A stretch of 64,000 nucleotides of DNA, taken from a bacterium C-53. Its GTDB lineage: Bacteria > Bacillota > Clostridia > Lachnospirales > Lachnospiraceae. Each line of letters opens with the position of its first letter. Position 1 is the stretch's first letter. The translations under genes were made by a program, and so were the position numbers. The notes beneath the pieces were generated by a model, which had not been told where the DNA came from, made no database searches, and was given only the letters and a program-made list of their open reading frames with translations. The stretch is from the NCBI GenBank assembly GCA_003612525.1, contig RAZD01000015.1:28318-92317 (forward strand), read 5' to 3'. Of this stretch, positions 32,884-41,403 are shown piece by piece.

Positions 32884-33108
32884 TCAGCGGTGCGCTTGTT
32901 TTGCTTTTTTTATCTTACTAATGTCTTTCGTGTCAATCCATTCCTCGCAGTACCCGCAGGAACAGCAGATATATCGGTCCACGCCGACGGCAGAAAAGAT
33001 GGTGGCTCCTGTCATAATATTATTCCCGGAACCGTAAGCGCCGGCATACCCGTCAACGATGATAATATCTGAACCATTGCATTTCGGACAAATTTTTGAA
33101 TTTTTCAT
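32884..33108 (-). CDS. Small zinc-ribbon protein of unknown function
   Basis: The 74-residue protein begins 'MKNSKICPKCNGSDIIIVDG' and has two CxxC knuckles ('CPKC' and 'CCSCGYC'), with a glycine-rich stretch between them. It is likely a zinc-binding protein. It starts behind GGGAGG on the minus strand and ends against the ROK gene, which runs the other way. MarR lies 66 bases upstream on the same strand, so they may share a transcript. Confidence 0.7.
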   Translation of the reverse strand: MKNSKICPKCNGSDIIIVDGYAGAYGSGNNIMTGATIFSAVGVDRYICCSCGYCEEWIDTKDISKIKKAKQAHR

Positions 33109-33173
33109 ATGGATACCTCCCTGTTATGGCATTTTCCCGTTATCAGTCTATTCGGAAAATGCCTTTTCCTGGT

Positions 33174-33626
33174 CTATTTGTTACAGATTTCCTGAATCAG
33201 ATTTTCGTATCTCAGAATGATTTTTATGTCTTCTTCGCTAAAATATTCATCCATATAAGCCGTAATCTCTTTGTTGCGCCGGCTGTCGTATTCCTGGTAC
33301 TCCTCATAAGCTTTGACACCTTCGGCAGTCAGGGAGATTACGGAATACCTTTTATCGTCCGGATGTTTGTCTTTTTGAACAAACCCTTTTTTGATTAACC
33401 GTGCGGCAATCTGGGTGGCTGCGCCCTGGGTAATGTTCATTTTTCTTGCAATTTCGCTCATCGTAAGTTCATTGCCGGGCCCAATATACAGGAGAAAATG
33501 CATTTCTCTGAGATAGAGTTTCTGGCCTTTTATATATTCCCGGTCGGTATACATGTAATTATGGTAAGCAATCGTTGCGTTTCGGGTGGCAATAATGACT
33601 TCTTTTGTAAGTTCTTCGTTCTTCAT
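33174..33626 (-). CDS. MarR family transcriptional regulator
   Basis: The 150-residue winged-helix protein has 'LTMSEIARKMNITQGAATQI' as recognition helix region, and 'DKHPDDKRYSVISLTAEG' as wing. The start at 33626 follows AAAGGAG. It faces the flavodoxin-ferredoxin gene across a shared control region that holds two palindromic sites, so it probably represses that gene and itself. Confidence 0.92.
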   Translation of the reverse strand: MKNEELTKEVIIATRNATIAYHNYMYTDREYIKGQKLYLREMHFLLYIGPGNELTMSEIARKMNITQGAATQIAARLIKKGFVQKDKHPDDKRYSVISLTAEGVKAYEEYQEYDSRRNKEITAYMDEYFSEEDIKIILRYENLIQEICNK

Positions 33627-33671
33627 GGTGACTCCTTTTGTGTAATATGCTTAAAATAACGAAAAAAACAT

Positions 33672-33814
33672 TTGACAAATCATACAGAAATGATACAATT
33701 ACTTTAGAATCTAAAGTAATTACACTCTAATTTGCATGAATTCTAAATTCATTTTAATTGAATATTTGGAAGAATGCAATCTTTTTTCATCAAATACTTT
33801 AGATGCTAAAATAT
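33672..33814. promoter_or_regulatory. Divergent control region with two MarR-type operators
   Basis: ATTACTTTAGA-A-TCTAAAGTAAT (33698-33720) is a perfect 11-bp palindrome. A second, imperfect copy, ATACTTTAGATGCTAAAATAT, lies at 33794-33814 just before the ribosome site of the plus-strand gene. A plus-strand promoter, TTGACA (33672-33677) with TACAAT (33694-33699), overlaps the first site. This is the arrangement expected for MarR repression. Confidence 0.8.
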
Positions 33815-33832
33815 TTAAAAGGAGGCGGACCA

Positions 33833-34582
33833 ATGATTTTTTATTTTTCAGGAACCGGAAATTCCGCGGCAGTTGCGCAGATTACGGCAAAGGAGCTTGG
33901 GGATACGGCGATTGATATCATCGGAAAGCAGGCAGAGGATTATGATTTGTCGCAGGAAGATTATCTGGGATTTGTATTTCCGGTTTATGCATGGGCAGCT
34001 CCGGAGGTGATGCTTCGGTTTGCGGAAGGAATCGGGCATACGGATGCATATGTATTTGCGATCGCGACTTTCAGCAATGTGGCGGGCATGGCTGTTGAAC
34101 AGTTTTCTGAGATTGTACCTTTAAAAAGCGGGTTTGGCATTGTGATGCCGGATAATTATCCGGTCACGGACCACATCATTGACACGAAAGAGAGTTCCAT
34201 GAGGAAGCTTGGGGAAGCGAAAGTAAGGCTTGCGGAGGTGATTGCACGTATCCGGAACCGGGACGAGGTATTTGATGTAAAGCGGGGAGAAAATGCGAGA
34301 GAGAATACATATGTAAAGGCTCCTGTATTTAACTCGGAGTGGAGGAAAACAAAACCGTATCATGTGTCGGATGCTTGTGTCGGATGCGGACTCTGCGAAA
34401 AAAAGTGTCCGGCGGGTGCAGTCCGGATGCAGGAAGGGAAACCGGTTTGGATAAAAGAAGACTGTTATTTATGCATGGCATGCCTGAACTTTTGCCCGGC
34501 GGAAGCGATTGATTATGGAATCCATAGCAGCGGCAGATGGAGATATACTTTCAAGGGTTTTTCGGAAGAAAATTATTTTTAA
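33833..34582 (+). CDS. EFR1-type flavodoxin/ferredoxin protein
   Basis: The 249-residue protein joins an N-terminal flavodoxin-like FMN site ('MIFYFSGTGNSAAVAQ') to two C-terminal 4Fe-4S motifs ('CVGCGLCEKKC' and 'CYLCMACLNFC'). Such proteins shuttle electrons in anaerobes. ATG 33833 follows AGGAGG; an open frame from 33803 crosses the operator and is discounted. It is divergent from, and probably controlled by, MarR. It may be cotranscribed with the nucleoside hydrolases that begin 15 bases later. Confidence 0.9.
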   Translation: MIFYFSGTGNSAAVAQITAKELGDTAIDIIGKQAEDYDLSQEDYLGFVFPVYAWAAPEVMLRFAEGIGHTDAYVFAIATFSNVAGMAVEQFSEIVPLKSGFGIVMPDNYPVTDHIIDTKESSMRKLGEAKVRLAEVIARIRNRDEVFDVKRGENARENTYVKAPVFNSEWRKTKPYHVSDACVGCGLCEKKCPAGAVRMQEGKPVWIKEDCYLCMACLNFCPAEAIDYGIHSSGRWRYTFKGFSEENYF

Positions 34583-34597
34583 AAGGAGGGAGTAAGC

Positions 34598-35551
34598 ATG
34601 AACAAAATACCGATATTGATGGATTGTGACCCCGGACATGATGATGCCATAGCAATTATATTGGCGTTGTCATCTGAGAAACTGAATGTGCTTGGCATCA
34701 CGACGGCCTGTGGAAATCAGACGATTGAGAAGACCACGAAGAATGCGCAGGGAATCTGTGAATTTCTGGGGCGCAGGGATGTGCCTGTTGCGAAAGGAAG
34801 AAGGGCGCCTCTGCTTACGCCGGTCTATACGGCGGGGATTGCTCATGGTGAGAGCGGTCTTGACGGGCCGCAGCTTCCGGAGCCTGCAGTGCCTTTGCAG
34901 GAGGAAAGCGCGGTTGTCTTTATGGCGCGTAAGCTTGAGGAAAGCAGGAAACCTGTAACGCTTGTGCCCACAGGACCGCTTACGAATATCGCCGTGCTCC
35001 TTCTGTGCTATCCGCATCTGATTCAAAAGATTGACAGGATTGTTTTGATGGGAGGGTCGGTTGTAAGCGGATGCAGCGGAAGAGGGGCTTCGGAATTCAA
35101 CATTATGGTAGATCCTTATGCCGCGGATATTGTGTTTACATCAGGGATTCCCATTGTGATGATGGGGCTTGACGTTACAAATTTTACGACAATCGGGTTT
35201 GATGAAAAGGAGAAATTCCGCCGGGCAGGAAGAGTGGGAGCGCTGGTTGCAGATCTGGCAGATTACTTTGGACGTGGGTTTGAGATGGTTGGATGGTGTG
35301 GTGTGCCTGTTCATGACGCCTGTACAATCGCTTATTTGATTGACCCGACGTTGTTTACCATGAGAGAGATGAATGTCCGGATTGATTTAAGCGGGGAGTT
35401 CACAATGGGAAGCACCGTAGGGGATTCTTACGGAGTGGAAGGGCATGAGGCAAATGCGCTTGTCGGACTGGCATCGGACAGAGAGCGTTTTGTGGAGCTT
35501 TTGCTGGGCGCATGTGCGGGCTATGAGAAAGGAGAAGGGTGCAATGAGTAA
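34598..35551 (+). CDS. Inosine/uridine-preferring nucleoside hydrolase
   Basis: The 317-residue enzyme splits ribonucleosides into base and ribose in the cytosol. It has the calcium-binding 'MDCDPGHDDAIAI' at the N-terminus, 'VPTGPLTNIAVLL', 'GGSVVSGCSGRGASEFN' and 'VPVHDACTIAYLI' with the catalytic His and the late Asp. All key residues are present. It starts behind AAAAGGAGGG and its 3' end overlaps the next gene by 8 bases. Adjacent ECF transporter genes suggest it acts on an imported nucleoside. Confidence 0.93.
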   Translation: MNKIPILMDCDPGHDDAIAIILALSSEKLNVLGITTACGNQTIEKTTKNAQGICEFLGRRDVPVAKGRRAPLLTPVYTAGIAHGESGLDGPQLPEPAVPLQEESAVVFMARKLEESRKPVTLVPTGPLTNIAVLLLCYPHLIQKIDRIVLMGGSVVSGCSGRGASEFNIMVDPYAADIVFTSGIPIVMMGLDVTNFTTIGFDEKEKFRRAGRVGALVADLADYFGRGFEMVGWCGVPVHDACTIAYLIDPTLFTMREMNVRIDLSGEFTMGSTVGDSYGVEGHEANALVGLASDRERFVELLLGACAGYEKGEGCNE

Positions 35552-36467
35552 AATACCGGTTTTAATTGATACGGATGGTCAGATGGACAGTCTGTGGGGA
35601 CTGATTCTTGCAAAGCGGCTTCTCGATGTGAGAGCGGTGACGGTATGTGCCGGGAAGAATGAGAATCCGGAACATTCTTTTCAGAATGCCGCGGGATTTG
35701 CGGCTATGGCGGGGCTTGACTGTAAGCTGTCGGCAGGCAGCAGGCGGCCGGTTCTTACAAGAAGCAGGGGAGCAGGGAGACGGTTTCTGCCGGACGGGAA
35801 ATGTGGGCTGCCGCTTCCGGCAGAGGGCAGAGAATATGAGGAAATGCAGGCGTGGGACAGGATTTATGAGGAAGCGAAAGCGGCGGAGGGGGAGCTTATC
35901 ATTCTCTGTTTCGGTCCGATGACCAATCTTGCAATTGCAATTTTTAAATACCCGGAAATCGGTTCAATGATTAAACGGGTGGCCTTCGTAGGGGGGAGCT
36001 ATGATTACGGCGATGTGTCGGCGGTGGCGGAGGCGAATATGGCGGCGGACCCTGAGGCGGCCAGAGCGGTATTTCAGAGTGGAGTGAAAATGGAAATGTA
36101 TGGTTATCATGCGGAACTTAAGTCAGCATTTTCAAATGCGGAGATCGGACGGATTGTCGACGGGGCGAATGGTCCGTACACTACGGCATTTGCCATGAGC
36201 GGGATGTCGCACAAGCCGGGCGAGCCGATTTACTATGGTCCGGCGCTGGCTGTCATGGGACTTGGCATGCCGGAGAAGGTCATATTTGAGAGGCATAATA
36301 TTTTCATTGAGACGAAAAGCGATCTCTGCCGGGGCAGAGTCGTTCCGCTGACTATGTACACACCGCTTGGCCATCCGAAAGATACGAGGGTAGCAATGGA
36401 TCTTGATAAGGAGGCTTATGTAAACCTTTTGAAAGAGACGCTGGCATCGTATGAATCGCTGGATTGA
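35544..36467 (+). CDS. Divergent nucleoside hydrolase paralogue with altered active site
   Basis: From ATG 35544 the protein has 307 residues of the same fold as its neighbour, with 'VLIDTDGQMDSLWGLILAK', 'ILCFGPMTNLAIAIFKY' and 'AFVGGSYDYGDVSAV'. The calcium motif DxDxxxDD reads DTDGQMDS, losing the last Asp, and the late HD pair appears as 'PIYYGPALAV', losing His and Asp. It may have another reaction, need a partner, or only bind ligand. It overlaps the upstream hydrolase by 8 bases, so both are made together. Confidence 0.82.
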   Translation: MSKIPVLIDTDGQMDSLWGLILAKRLLDVRAVTVCAGKNENPEHSFQNAAGFAAMAGLDCKLSAGSRRPVLTRSRGAGRRFLPDGKCGLPLPAEGREYEEMQAWDRIYEEAKAAEGELIILCFGPMTNLAIAIFKYPEIGSMIKRVAFVGGSYDYGDVSAVAEANMAADPEAARAVFQSGVKMEMYGYHAELKSAFSNAEIGRIVDGANGPYTTAFAMSGMSHKPGEPIYYGPALAVMGLGMPEKVIFERHNIFIETKSDLCRGRVVPLTMYTPLGHPKDTRVAMDLDKEAYVNLLKETLASYESLD

Positions 36468-36486
36468 GCGGCAGGAGGGAAAGAAT

Positions 36487-37113
36487 ATGACTGGTAAAAA
36501 GAAAAAGAAGAAAATGGACAATATGACAAAACTGTTGATTCCATTAGCAGTTGCAATTAATATGCTGGCGTACAATGTATTGTATTCCACAACAATGGTG
36601 ATTCTTGGGGACTCTATCGGAACCATTCTTGTAGGAGCCATCTGCGGGCCGGTTCCGGGAGCGGTTGTCGGAGTGTTGTCAAATCTTGTGAATGTTATCA
36701 AAAATCCGGTTATGATCGTTATGCTTCCCCTGAATGTGGCCTTCGGCGTTGTATCGGGGTACCTGTCTAAGCGGAAGATATTCATCCGTCTCTGGAAGAC
36801 CATATTATGCACGCCGCTTTACGGATTCATCGGCGGATGGCTCAGCGGAAGCATTATTTTCCTTGCAATGGGCGGGGATTTCTGGGGAAATATGGCCAGC
36901 GTGTTTGTGGGTATCCCGTTATTTCATGCGGGCGTGCCGAAGTACTTTGCGATGGCAATCGGCCAGCTTTTATTTGACTGTATCGATAAGGCGGCCTGTC
37001 TGGTACTTGTGTATCTCATTATAAAGTCGCTGCCGGACCGGTTTCTGATTAAACTGCCTTACGGCAGGTATGTAACAAGCAAACAGTATGATGAGTCTGA
37101 GATTGAATTTTAA
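36487..37113 (+). CDS. ECF transporter S component, nucleoside-linked by context
   Basis: The 208-residue membrane protein has about six helices after a very basic start ('MTGKKKKKKMDNMTK'). 'GAICGPVPGAVVGVLSNLVN' is the usual GxxxGxxxG-rich S-component helix. The ligand cannot be read, but two nucleoside hydrolases directly upstream and the EcfT and two ATPases directly downstream make a dedicated nucleoside or base importer likely. ATG 36487 follows GGAGGG; the stop codon abuts the ribosome site of ecfT. Confidence 0.8.
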   Translation: MTGKKKKKKMDNMTKLLIPLAVAINMLAYNVLYSTTMVILGDSIGTILVGAICGPVPGAVVGVLSNLVNVIKNPVMIVMLPLNVAFGVVSGYLSKRKIFIRLWKTILCTPLYGFIGGWLSGSIIFLAMGGDFWGNMASVFVGIPLFHAGVPKYFAMAIGQLLFDCIDKAACLVLVYLIIKSLPDRFLIKLPYGRYVTSKQYDESEIEF

Positions 37114-37130
37114 TGGAAAGGAGAATGACT

Positions 37131-37928
37131 ATGACAGATCAGGAATTTATTGAAAGCTTCAGACATTACCAGAAGAAGAATAACTGGTGGTGTGATTTCC
37201 ATCCCGTTGCCAAACTCGTATTCTGCCTTTCCTTCGGCTTTCTGTCATTAATTGTGTTTAAATGGCAGGTAGGACTTGCGGTTTTTCTTCTTGCAGGACT
37301 CATTGCAATAAGGACGCCGGCAAGAAAAACATATTTTATCACTCTGGGTGTTATGTTTGTGGCAGGGTGTCTGTTTACGGTCGCCGTAAGACTGTATGTG
37401 CATATGGGGGACCCCGGGCCGGTGGCGTTCTATCTGTTTGGAAAGGCGGTTCCTGTGGCAGCGGTAATCAGCTGTCTTGATTTGATCTTTATGATTGAGG
37501 GATTTCTGGGAATTTTTATGACGTTTTTCCTGACGACAGAAATGCGGGATTTGTGTTGCTGCCTTGAGCAGGTCGGCATGTCTCCGTCTGCCACCTTTAT
37601 GATATTGTCTACATTTTCCGGCATTGCGTCCATTAAAGAGAAGCTGAACTGTGTCAGAGAGAGCCAGAGAGCAAGAGGGATTGAGACGGAAGGGAGTCTG
37701 GTTGTGAAGGTAAAATCAATTCTTCCGGTGCTTTTTCCGGTTATCATCAGTTCTATGACGGGGGTGGAAGACAGGACGCTTGCAATGGATGCACGGGCTT
37801 TTTCCGCAAAAGGAAAGCATACCGCGCTCCGCAGGGCTGCGCCTGCAAAACCGGTTGAGAAAATGGTGGCTGCGCTGGCTGTGATACTTTGCATTGCGGG
37901 AAGTATTGCGGGCAGGATGTATTTATAG
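37131..37928 (+). CDS. ECF transporter transmembrane subunit EcfT
   Basis: The 265-residue membrane protein has about five helices and the coupling region 'CVRESQRARGIETEG' (Ala-Arg-Gly), followed by 'RTLAMDARAFSAKGKHT'. Three ATGs are possible: 37113, 37125 and 37131. AAGGAG at 37117-37122 gives correct spacing only to 37131. It lies between the S component and the ATPases in the order S-T-A-A', as in dedicated (group I) ECF systems. Confidence 0.85.
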   Translation: MTDQEFIESFRHYQKKNNWWCDFHPVAKLVFCLSFGFLSLIVFKWQVGLAVFLLAGLIAIRTPARKTYFITLGVMFVAGCLFTVAVRLYVHMGDPGPVAFYLFGKAVPVAAVISCLDLIFMIEGFLGIFMTFFLTTEMRDLCCCLEQVGMSPSATFMILSTFSGIASIKEKLNCVRESQRARGIETEGSLVVKVKSILPVLFPVIISSMTGVEDRTLAMDARAFSAKGKHTALRRAAPAKPVEKMVAALAVILCIAGSIAGRMYL

Positions 37929-37940
37929 GAGGTAGATGGT

Positions 37941-38807
37941 ATGGGAGTTTGTATTGAGTTTCAGGATGTATCGTATGCATATCCGCTGACCAAAAAGGCG
38001 GCGGTCCGGCATTTGAACTGCAGGCTGGAAACCGGAAAATGTTATGGGGTAATCGGGCCGAATGCGGGAGGAAAGACGACTTTCTGCAATCTGATGCGGG
38101 GATTGTGTCCGAATTTTTACGGAGGAATCTTAAAGGGAACGGTACTGATTCATGGGAAAAACCTGTTGGAGTGGGAAGATGAGGAACTCAGCGTTCAGAT
38201 TGGATATGTATTTCAGGATCCGTTTGCCCAGGTCAGCGGAATCAAGGAAACGGTTTTTGAGGAAATTGGCATGGGACTTGAGAATCTCGGGGTCGAAGCG
38301 GAAGAAATGATCGCCAGAATCGTGGAGATTGCGAAGATGGTTCATGTGGATACCCTGCTGCAGAAGAATCCGCTGGCATTATCAGGCGGACAGTGCCAGA
38401 GGGTGGCATTTGCCTCGATTCTGGCGCTGGATTCAGATATTATCGTGATTGACGAGCCCACAAGCCAGCTTGACCCGGAGGCAGGCAGCGATGTATTTGA
38501 GATTATTGATATGCTTAAGAAGCAGGGAAAGACTGTGATTATTGCGGAGCATAAAGTGGATTTGCTTGCGGAGTACTGTGATGAAATCATTGCGATTGCA
38601 GGCGGGAGCATTGTTGCGAAAGGCCCTGTAAAGGAGGTTCTTTCAGACCCGGTACTGCCTGAAAACGGGGTGAGGATTCCACAGGCTGTCAGTCTGGCGA
38701 GGGAACTTTGGCAGGCGGGGAAGCCGTTTCGTGAGATTCCGGTCACAATGCAGGAAGCGATTGGTTTGATAAAGGAAAGAAGGGAGGGGAGAGCCGATGG
38801 CAATTGA
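37941..38807 (+). CDS. ECF transporter ATPase 1
   Basis: The 288-residue ABC ATPase has Walker A 'GPNAGGKTTFCNL', Q-loop 'GYVFQDPFAQVSG', signature 'LSGGQCQRVAFAS' and Walker B 'IIVIDEPTSQLD'. It is a complete nucleotide-binding domain. It overlaps the second ATPase gene by 11 bases, so the two are made in equal amounts and probably form a heterodimer on EcfT. Confidence 0.93.
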   Translation: MGVCIEFQDVSYAYPLTKKAAVRHLNCRLETGKCYGVIGPNAGGKTTFCNLMRGLCPNFYGGILKGTVLIHGKNLLEWEDEELSVQIGYVFQDPFAQVSGIKETVFEEIGMGLENLGVEAEEMIARIVEIAKMVHVDTLLQKNPLALSGGQCQRVAFASILALDSDIIVIDEPTSQLDPEAGSDVFEIIDMLKKQGKTVIIAEHKVDLLAEYCDEIIAIAGGSIVAKGPVKEVLSDPVLPENGVRIPQAVSLARELWQAGKPFREIPVTMQEAIGLIKERREGRADGN

Positions 38808-39594
38808 AGTAAAAAACATTACGTTTTCTTATCCGGGCAGCTTGGCAACCGCAGTGGAGAATGTGTCCATGACGATTGAGAAAGGGGAAAGGGTGGCGAT
38901 CATAGGCCAGAACGGAGCAGGAAAGTCGACGACGGTAAAGCTTATGAACAACATTTACAAACCCTCAAAGGGCACGATTCTTGTGGACGGGATTGATACG
39001 AAGGAGAGGACAACCGCGCAGATAGCGCCTCATGTGGGGTATGTTTTTCAGAACCCCAATGACCAGATTTTCAATGATGATGTTGTGAAGGAGATCGAAT
39101 ATGTGCTTCGTTACCGGAAACTGCCGGAGGAGGAAATCAGGAAACGCCGTGAGGAAGCGATTGATGTGACCGGGATACGTCCTTATGTGGAAATGCATCC
39201 TTTTGACATTCCGCTTCCGATACGAAAATTCCTCACGATTGCGGTGGTGGTGGCGGTAAGTCCTGATTATGTGATTCTGGACGAGCCGACGGCAGGCCAG
39301 GATTTATGGGGCTGTGCACAGCTTAAGACGGTTATGGATTACCTTCAGCAGAAGGGAAAGGCGGTTCTTACGATCTCTCATGATATGGAGTATGTTGCGG
39401 AAAACTTTGACCGTGTGATTGTGATGGCACATAAGAATGTGATTGCCGACGGAGAGAAAAGAGATATTTTGTACCGGATGGATACTTTAAGAGAAGCGCA
39501 TGTAAAACCGCCGCTGTCTGCGCAGATTGCCCAGGCGGTCGGGATTCGCGATAAGATCCTGAATTTGAAAGAGCTTTCGGCGGCAATTTTGTAA
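38797..39594 (+). CDS. ECF transporter ATPase 2 with non-canonical signature motif
   Basis: The 265-residue protein has Walker A 'GQNGAGKSTTVKL', Q-loop 'GYVFQNPNDQIF' and Walker B 'YVILDEPTAGQD', with a normal H-loop ('TISHDMEYV'). Between them the ABC signature LSGGQ is replaced by 'IPLPIRKFLTIA'. In a heterodimer one of the two ATP sites would therefore be weak, as in other asymmetric ABC pairs. I recall similar sequences in other Firmicute ECF ATPases, so this is likely a subfamily trait and not decay. Confidence 0.88.
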   Translation: MAIEVKNITFSYPGSLATAVENVSMTIEKGERVAIIGQNGAGKSTTVKLMNNIYKPSKGTILVDGIDTKERTTAQIAPHVGYVFQNPNDQIFNDDVVKEIEYVLRYRKLPEEEIRKRREEAIDVTGIRPYVEMHPFDIPLPIRKFLTIAVVVAVSPDYVILDEPTAGQDLWGCAQLKTVMDYLQQKGKAVLTISHDMEYVAENFDRVIVMAHKNVIADGEKRDILYRMDTLREAHVKPPLSAQIAQAVGIRDKILNLKELSAAIL

Positions 39595-39621
39595 AGAAAA
39601 ACGTAAATAAGGCGGAAACTA

Positions 39622-39650
39622 TTGCAATTCGCGCTGTGGTTTATTATACT
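39622..39650 (+). promoter_or_regulatory. Sigma-A promoter for the following hypothetical gene
   Basis: TTGCAA (39622-39627) and TATACT (39645-39650) are separated by 17 bases, 42 bases ahead of the ATG. It suggests the gene at 39693 is not just the tail of the ECF operon. Confidence 0.55.
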
Positions 39651-39692
39651 ATCCATAATACGGTTCTGATGTTTAATTCTAAAGGAGATGTT

Positions 39693-40316
39693 ATGGAGAT
39701 CTATAAAATGTACGAGGAGGAGGGGCTCAGGATTGCACGCAATGTTGAGCAGCTTCGCAAAGAAAAACGAAACAATCGTGATGTGGTAAAATGTAGTGGA
39801 ACCATCAGCAGTGAGATGAGAAAATTTAAGAAGGATTTTGTCCTTGATAACGGGGTTAACAATATTCTTTCCGGTGCAAAAGATTATTTTCTGGTGATTG
39901 ACGGCGACAATGCAAGGCTGTGTCTTGTATATCAAACCTGTCAGGTGATTTATGAGTTCAGGTCGGACAATGACTGGAAAAATTTTGGAATTGAGATTGC
40001 GGCTTCTGATGTATGCCAGGATTATTCCGCATGTGATACCAGGCCGGCAGGAATGATAGAAGCAGTAGCTTTTATCATGATTGTAAAATTTGCGTTTACA
40101 TACGGATTTTCAAGAGTATTTGACAGAACAAAGACAAGGCAGTTCAGTGACTTGTTCACTTCCGTCCGGGAAAGTAAGATTGTAGTTGACAATGAATTTA
40201 AGGCAGAAGAAGAGAGCCGTGAAAAAATAATGCTTTTTCTTTCTCATAATGCGATGCAAAAAGAGTTTGCAGATAATTATCTTTACAAACATCTCAGTAA
40301 CTGGAGTCCATCATAG
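39693..40316 (+). CDS. Hypothetical protein
   Basis: I do not recognise this 207-residue protein. It starts behind AAAGGAG, is rich in charged residues in the first third ('LRKEKRNNRDVV'), has a central beta-rich part ('DYFLVIDGDNARLCLVYQTC'), and one weakly hydrophobic helix ('EAVAFIMIVKFAFTYGF'). No metal-binding or catalytic motif is apparent. It lies between the ECF operon and a terminator, with its own promoter. The translation from the upstream in-frame ATG 39636 is unlikely. Confidence 0.6.
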   Translation: MEIYKMYEEEGLRIARNVEQLRKEKRNNRDVVKCSGTISSEMRKFKKDFVLDNGVNNILSGAKDYFLVIDGDNARLCLVYQTCQVIYEFRSDNDWKNFGIEIAASDVCQDYSACDTRPAGMIEAVAFIMIVKFAFTYGFSRVFDRTKTRQFSDLFTSVRESKIVVDNEFKAEEESREKIMLFLSHNAMQKEFADNYLYKHLSNWSPS

Positions 40317-40378
40317 CCAGGAATTGAATCAGGATTTTGTCCCTTTTGTGATATAGAAGGGGTCTGCATGAGGTTTCA

Positions 40379-40426
40379 TACTGCCGTTTCATGAATCAGT
40401 ATTCATGAAACGGCAGCTTTTTGTTT
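40379..40426 (+). terminator. Rho-independent terminator
   Basis: CTGCCGTTTCATGAA and TTCATGAAACGGCAG are perfect arms around TCAGTA, followed by CTTTTTG. It ends the hypothetical gene's transcript. Confidence 0.9.
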
Positions 40427-40576
40427 GCGGAAATAACTGACATGGTATGGCAATAATATGAAGAGATTCTTAATTCTTTTTCATATTTGCTGCCTTCTTA
40501 TTGTCTTTTTTGCTGTTCTTTGGTATCCTTAGTAACAAACATTACAAAATTGTTACAAAACAGTGCAGGAGCAGTG

Positions 40577-41281
40577 GTGGAGAGAGAAATTTTTGTCGGG
40601 CGGAGAGAACGGAAATATTATATGAGGGTCACGGAGGCTCTAAAGCTCCAAAAGGAACTGGATATTCTTCTGAAAAGAGATTCTCATTCCGAGAGAGGGG
40701 CATACAGGGTCAAAAGCTTGTATTTTGATTCATATACCAATCAGGATTATTTTGAAAAACTGGGTGGATTTGAGAGAAGGAAGAAGATACGTCTTCGAAT
40801 TTATGATGAAAATGACAGGGCAGTGAAGCTGGAACTTAAGGAAAAACAGGGTGAGAGCCAGCAGAAACACAGTCTGCTCCTAAGTCGTGATGATGCGGAA
40901 CGCATGATGAAGGGCGATTATGGCATACTGCTTTCAAAACAGGAGAAAACTGCCGGCCGGATTTATAATATTTTACGGCAGGGGGGATATCGACCGGCTG
41001 TGATTGTGGAATATGACAGGACTGCCTATGTGTATCAGAATTATTCAACGAGGATTACGTTTGATTCCAAAGTGAGGAGTGAGGAAGTCTGCCTGGACCT
41101 TTTTAAAAAAGAGCAGTACCGTCAGGTGGATGACGGGAATTTTGTGATTCTTGAGGTAAAGTACAACGGATATCTGGCAGGATTCATCGGAAGTATATTA
41201 CAGAAATATTGCCTGGATCAGGTGTCCGTCAGTAAGTATGGGGAGGGCAGGCCGATATTTGCGGATGGTCTTATGATATAG
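40577..41281 (+). CDS. VTC-domain protein (polyphosphate polymerase-like)
   Basis: The ~235-residue protein has the VTC fold: 'RERKYYMRVTEALKLQKELD', 'VKSLYFDSYTNQDYFEKL', 'FERRKKIRLRIYDEN', 'VKLELKEKQ' and 'FVILEVKYNG'. These carry the basic and acidic residues that line the triphosphate tunnel in yeast Vtc4 and bacterial relatives. No ATG fits; two GTGs at 40574 and 40577 follow CAGGAG, with 40577 better spaced. It is followed by a DUF4956 membrane protein and a CotH-like protein, a recurring trio in bacteria. Confidence 0.88.
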   Translation: MEREIFVGRRERKYYMRVTEALKLQKELDILLKRDSHSERGAYRVKSLYFDSYTNQDYFEKLGGFERRKKIRLRIYDENDRAVKLELKEKQGESQQKHSLLLSRDDAERMMKGDYGILLSKQEKTAGRIYNILRQGGYRPAVIVEYDRTAYVYQNYSTRITFDSKVRSEEVCLDLFKKEQYRQVDDGNFVILEVKYNGYLAGFIGSILQKYCLDQVSVSKYGEGRPIFADGLMI

Positions 41282-41327
41282 TTTTTTATATACTAAAACG
41301 TGCTCGAACACAGGAAAATAGGACCTC

Positions 41328-41403
41328 GAAAACTGGAAGTTTTCAATAATGGATCTGTTTCTGTGTCAGAATAATACAGGTGTAGAGAAAGGCGTGGAGA
41401 GTA
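41328..41403 (+). repeat. Possible degenerate first module (C0) of the tandem structured repeats
   Basis: GAAAACT-GGA-AGTTTTC (41328-41344) gives a hairpin 1, TTCTG/CAGAA (41359-41371) a second, and GGCGTGGAGAG the SD-like end, in the same order as modules C1 and C2. I could not find the loop-to-SD pairing here, so this one is uncertain. Confidence 0.35.

Noticed and set aside
40379..40426. Perfect palindrome as an attachment or recombination site
   Set aside because: The following T-run and position after a gene make it an ordinary terminator.
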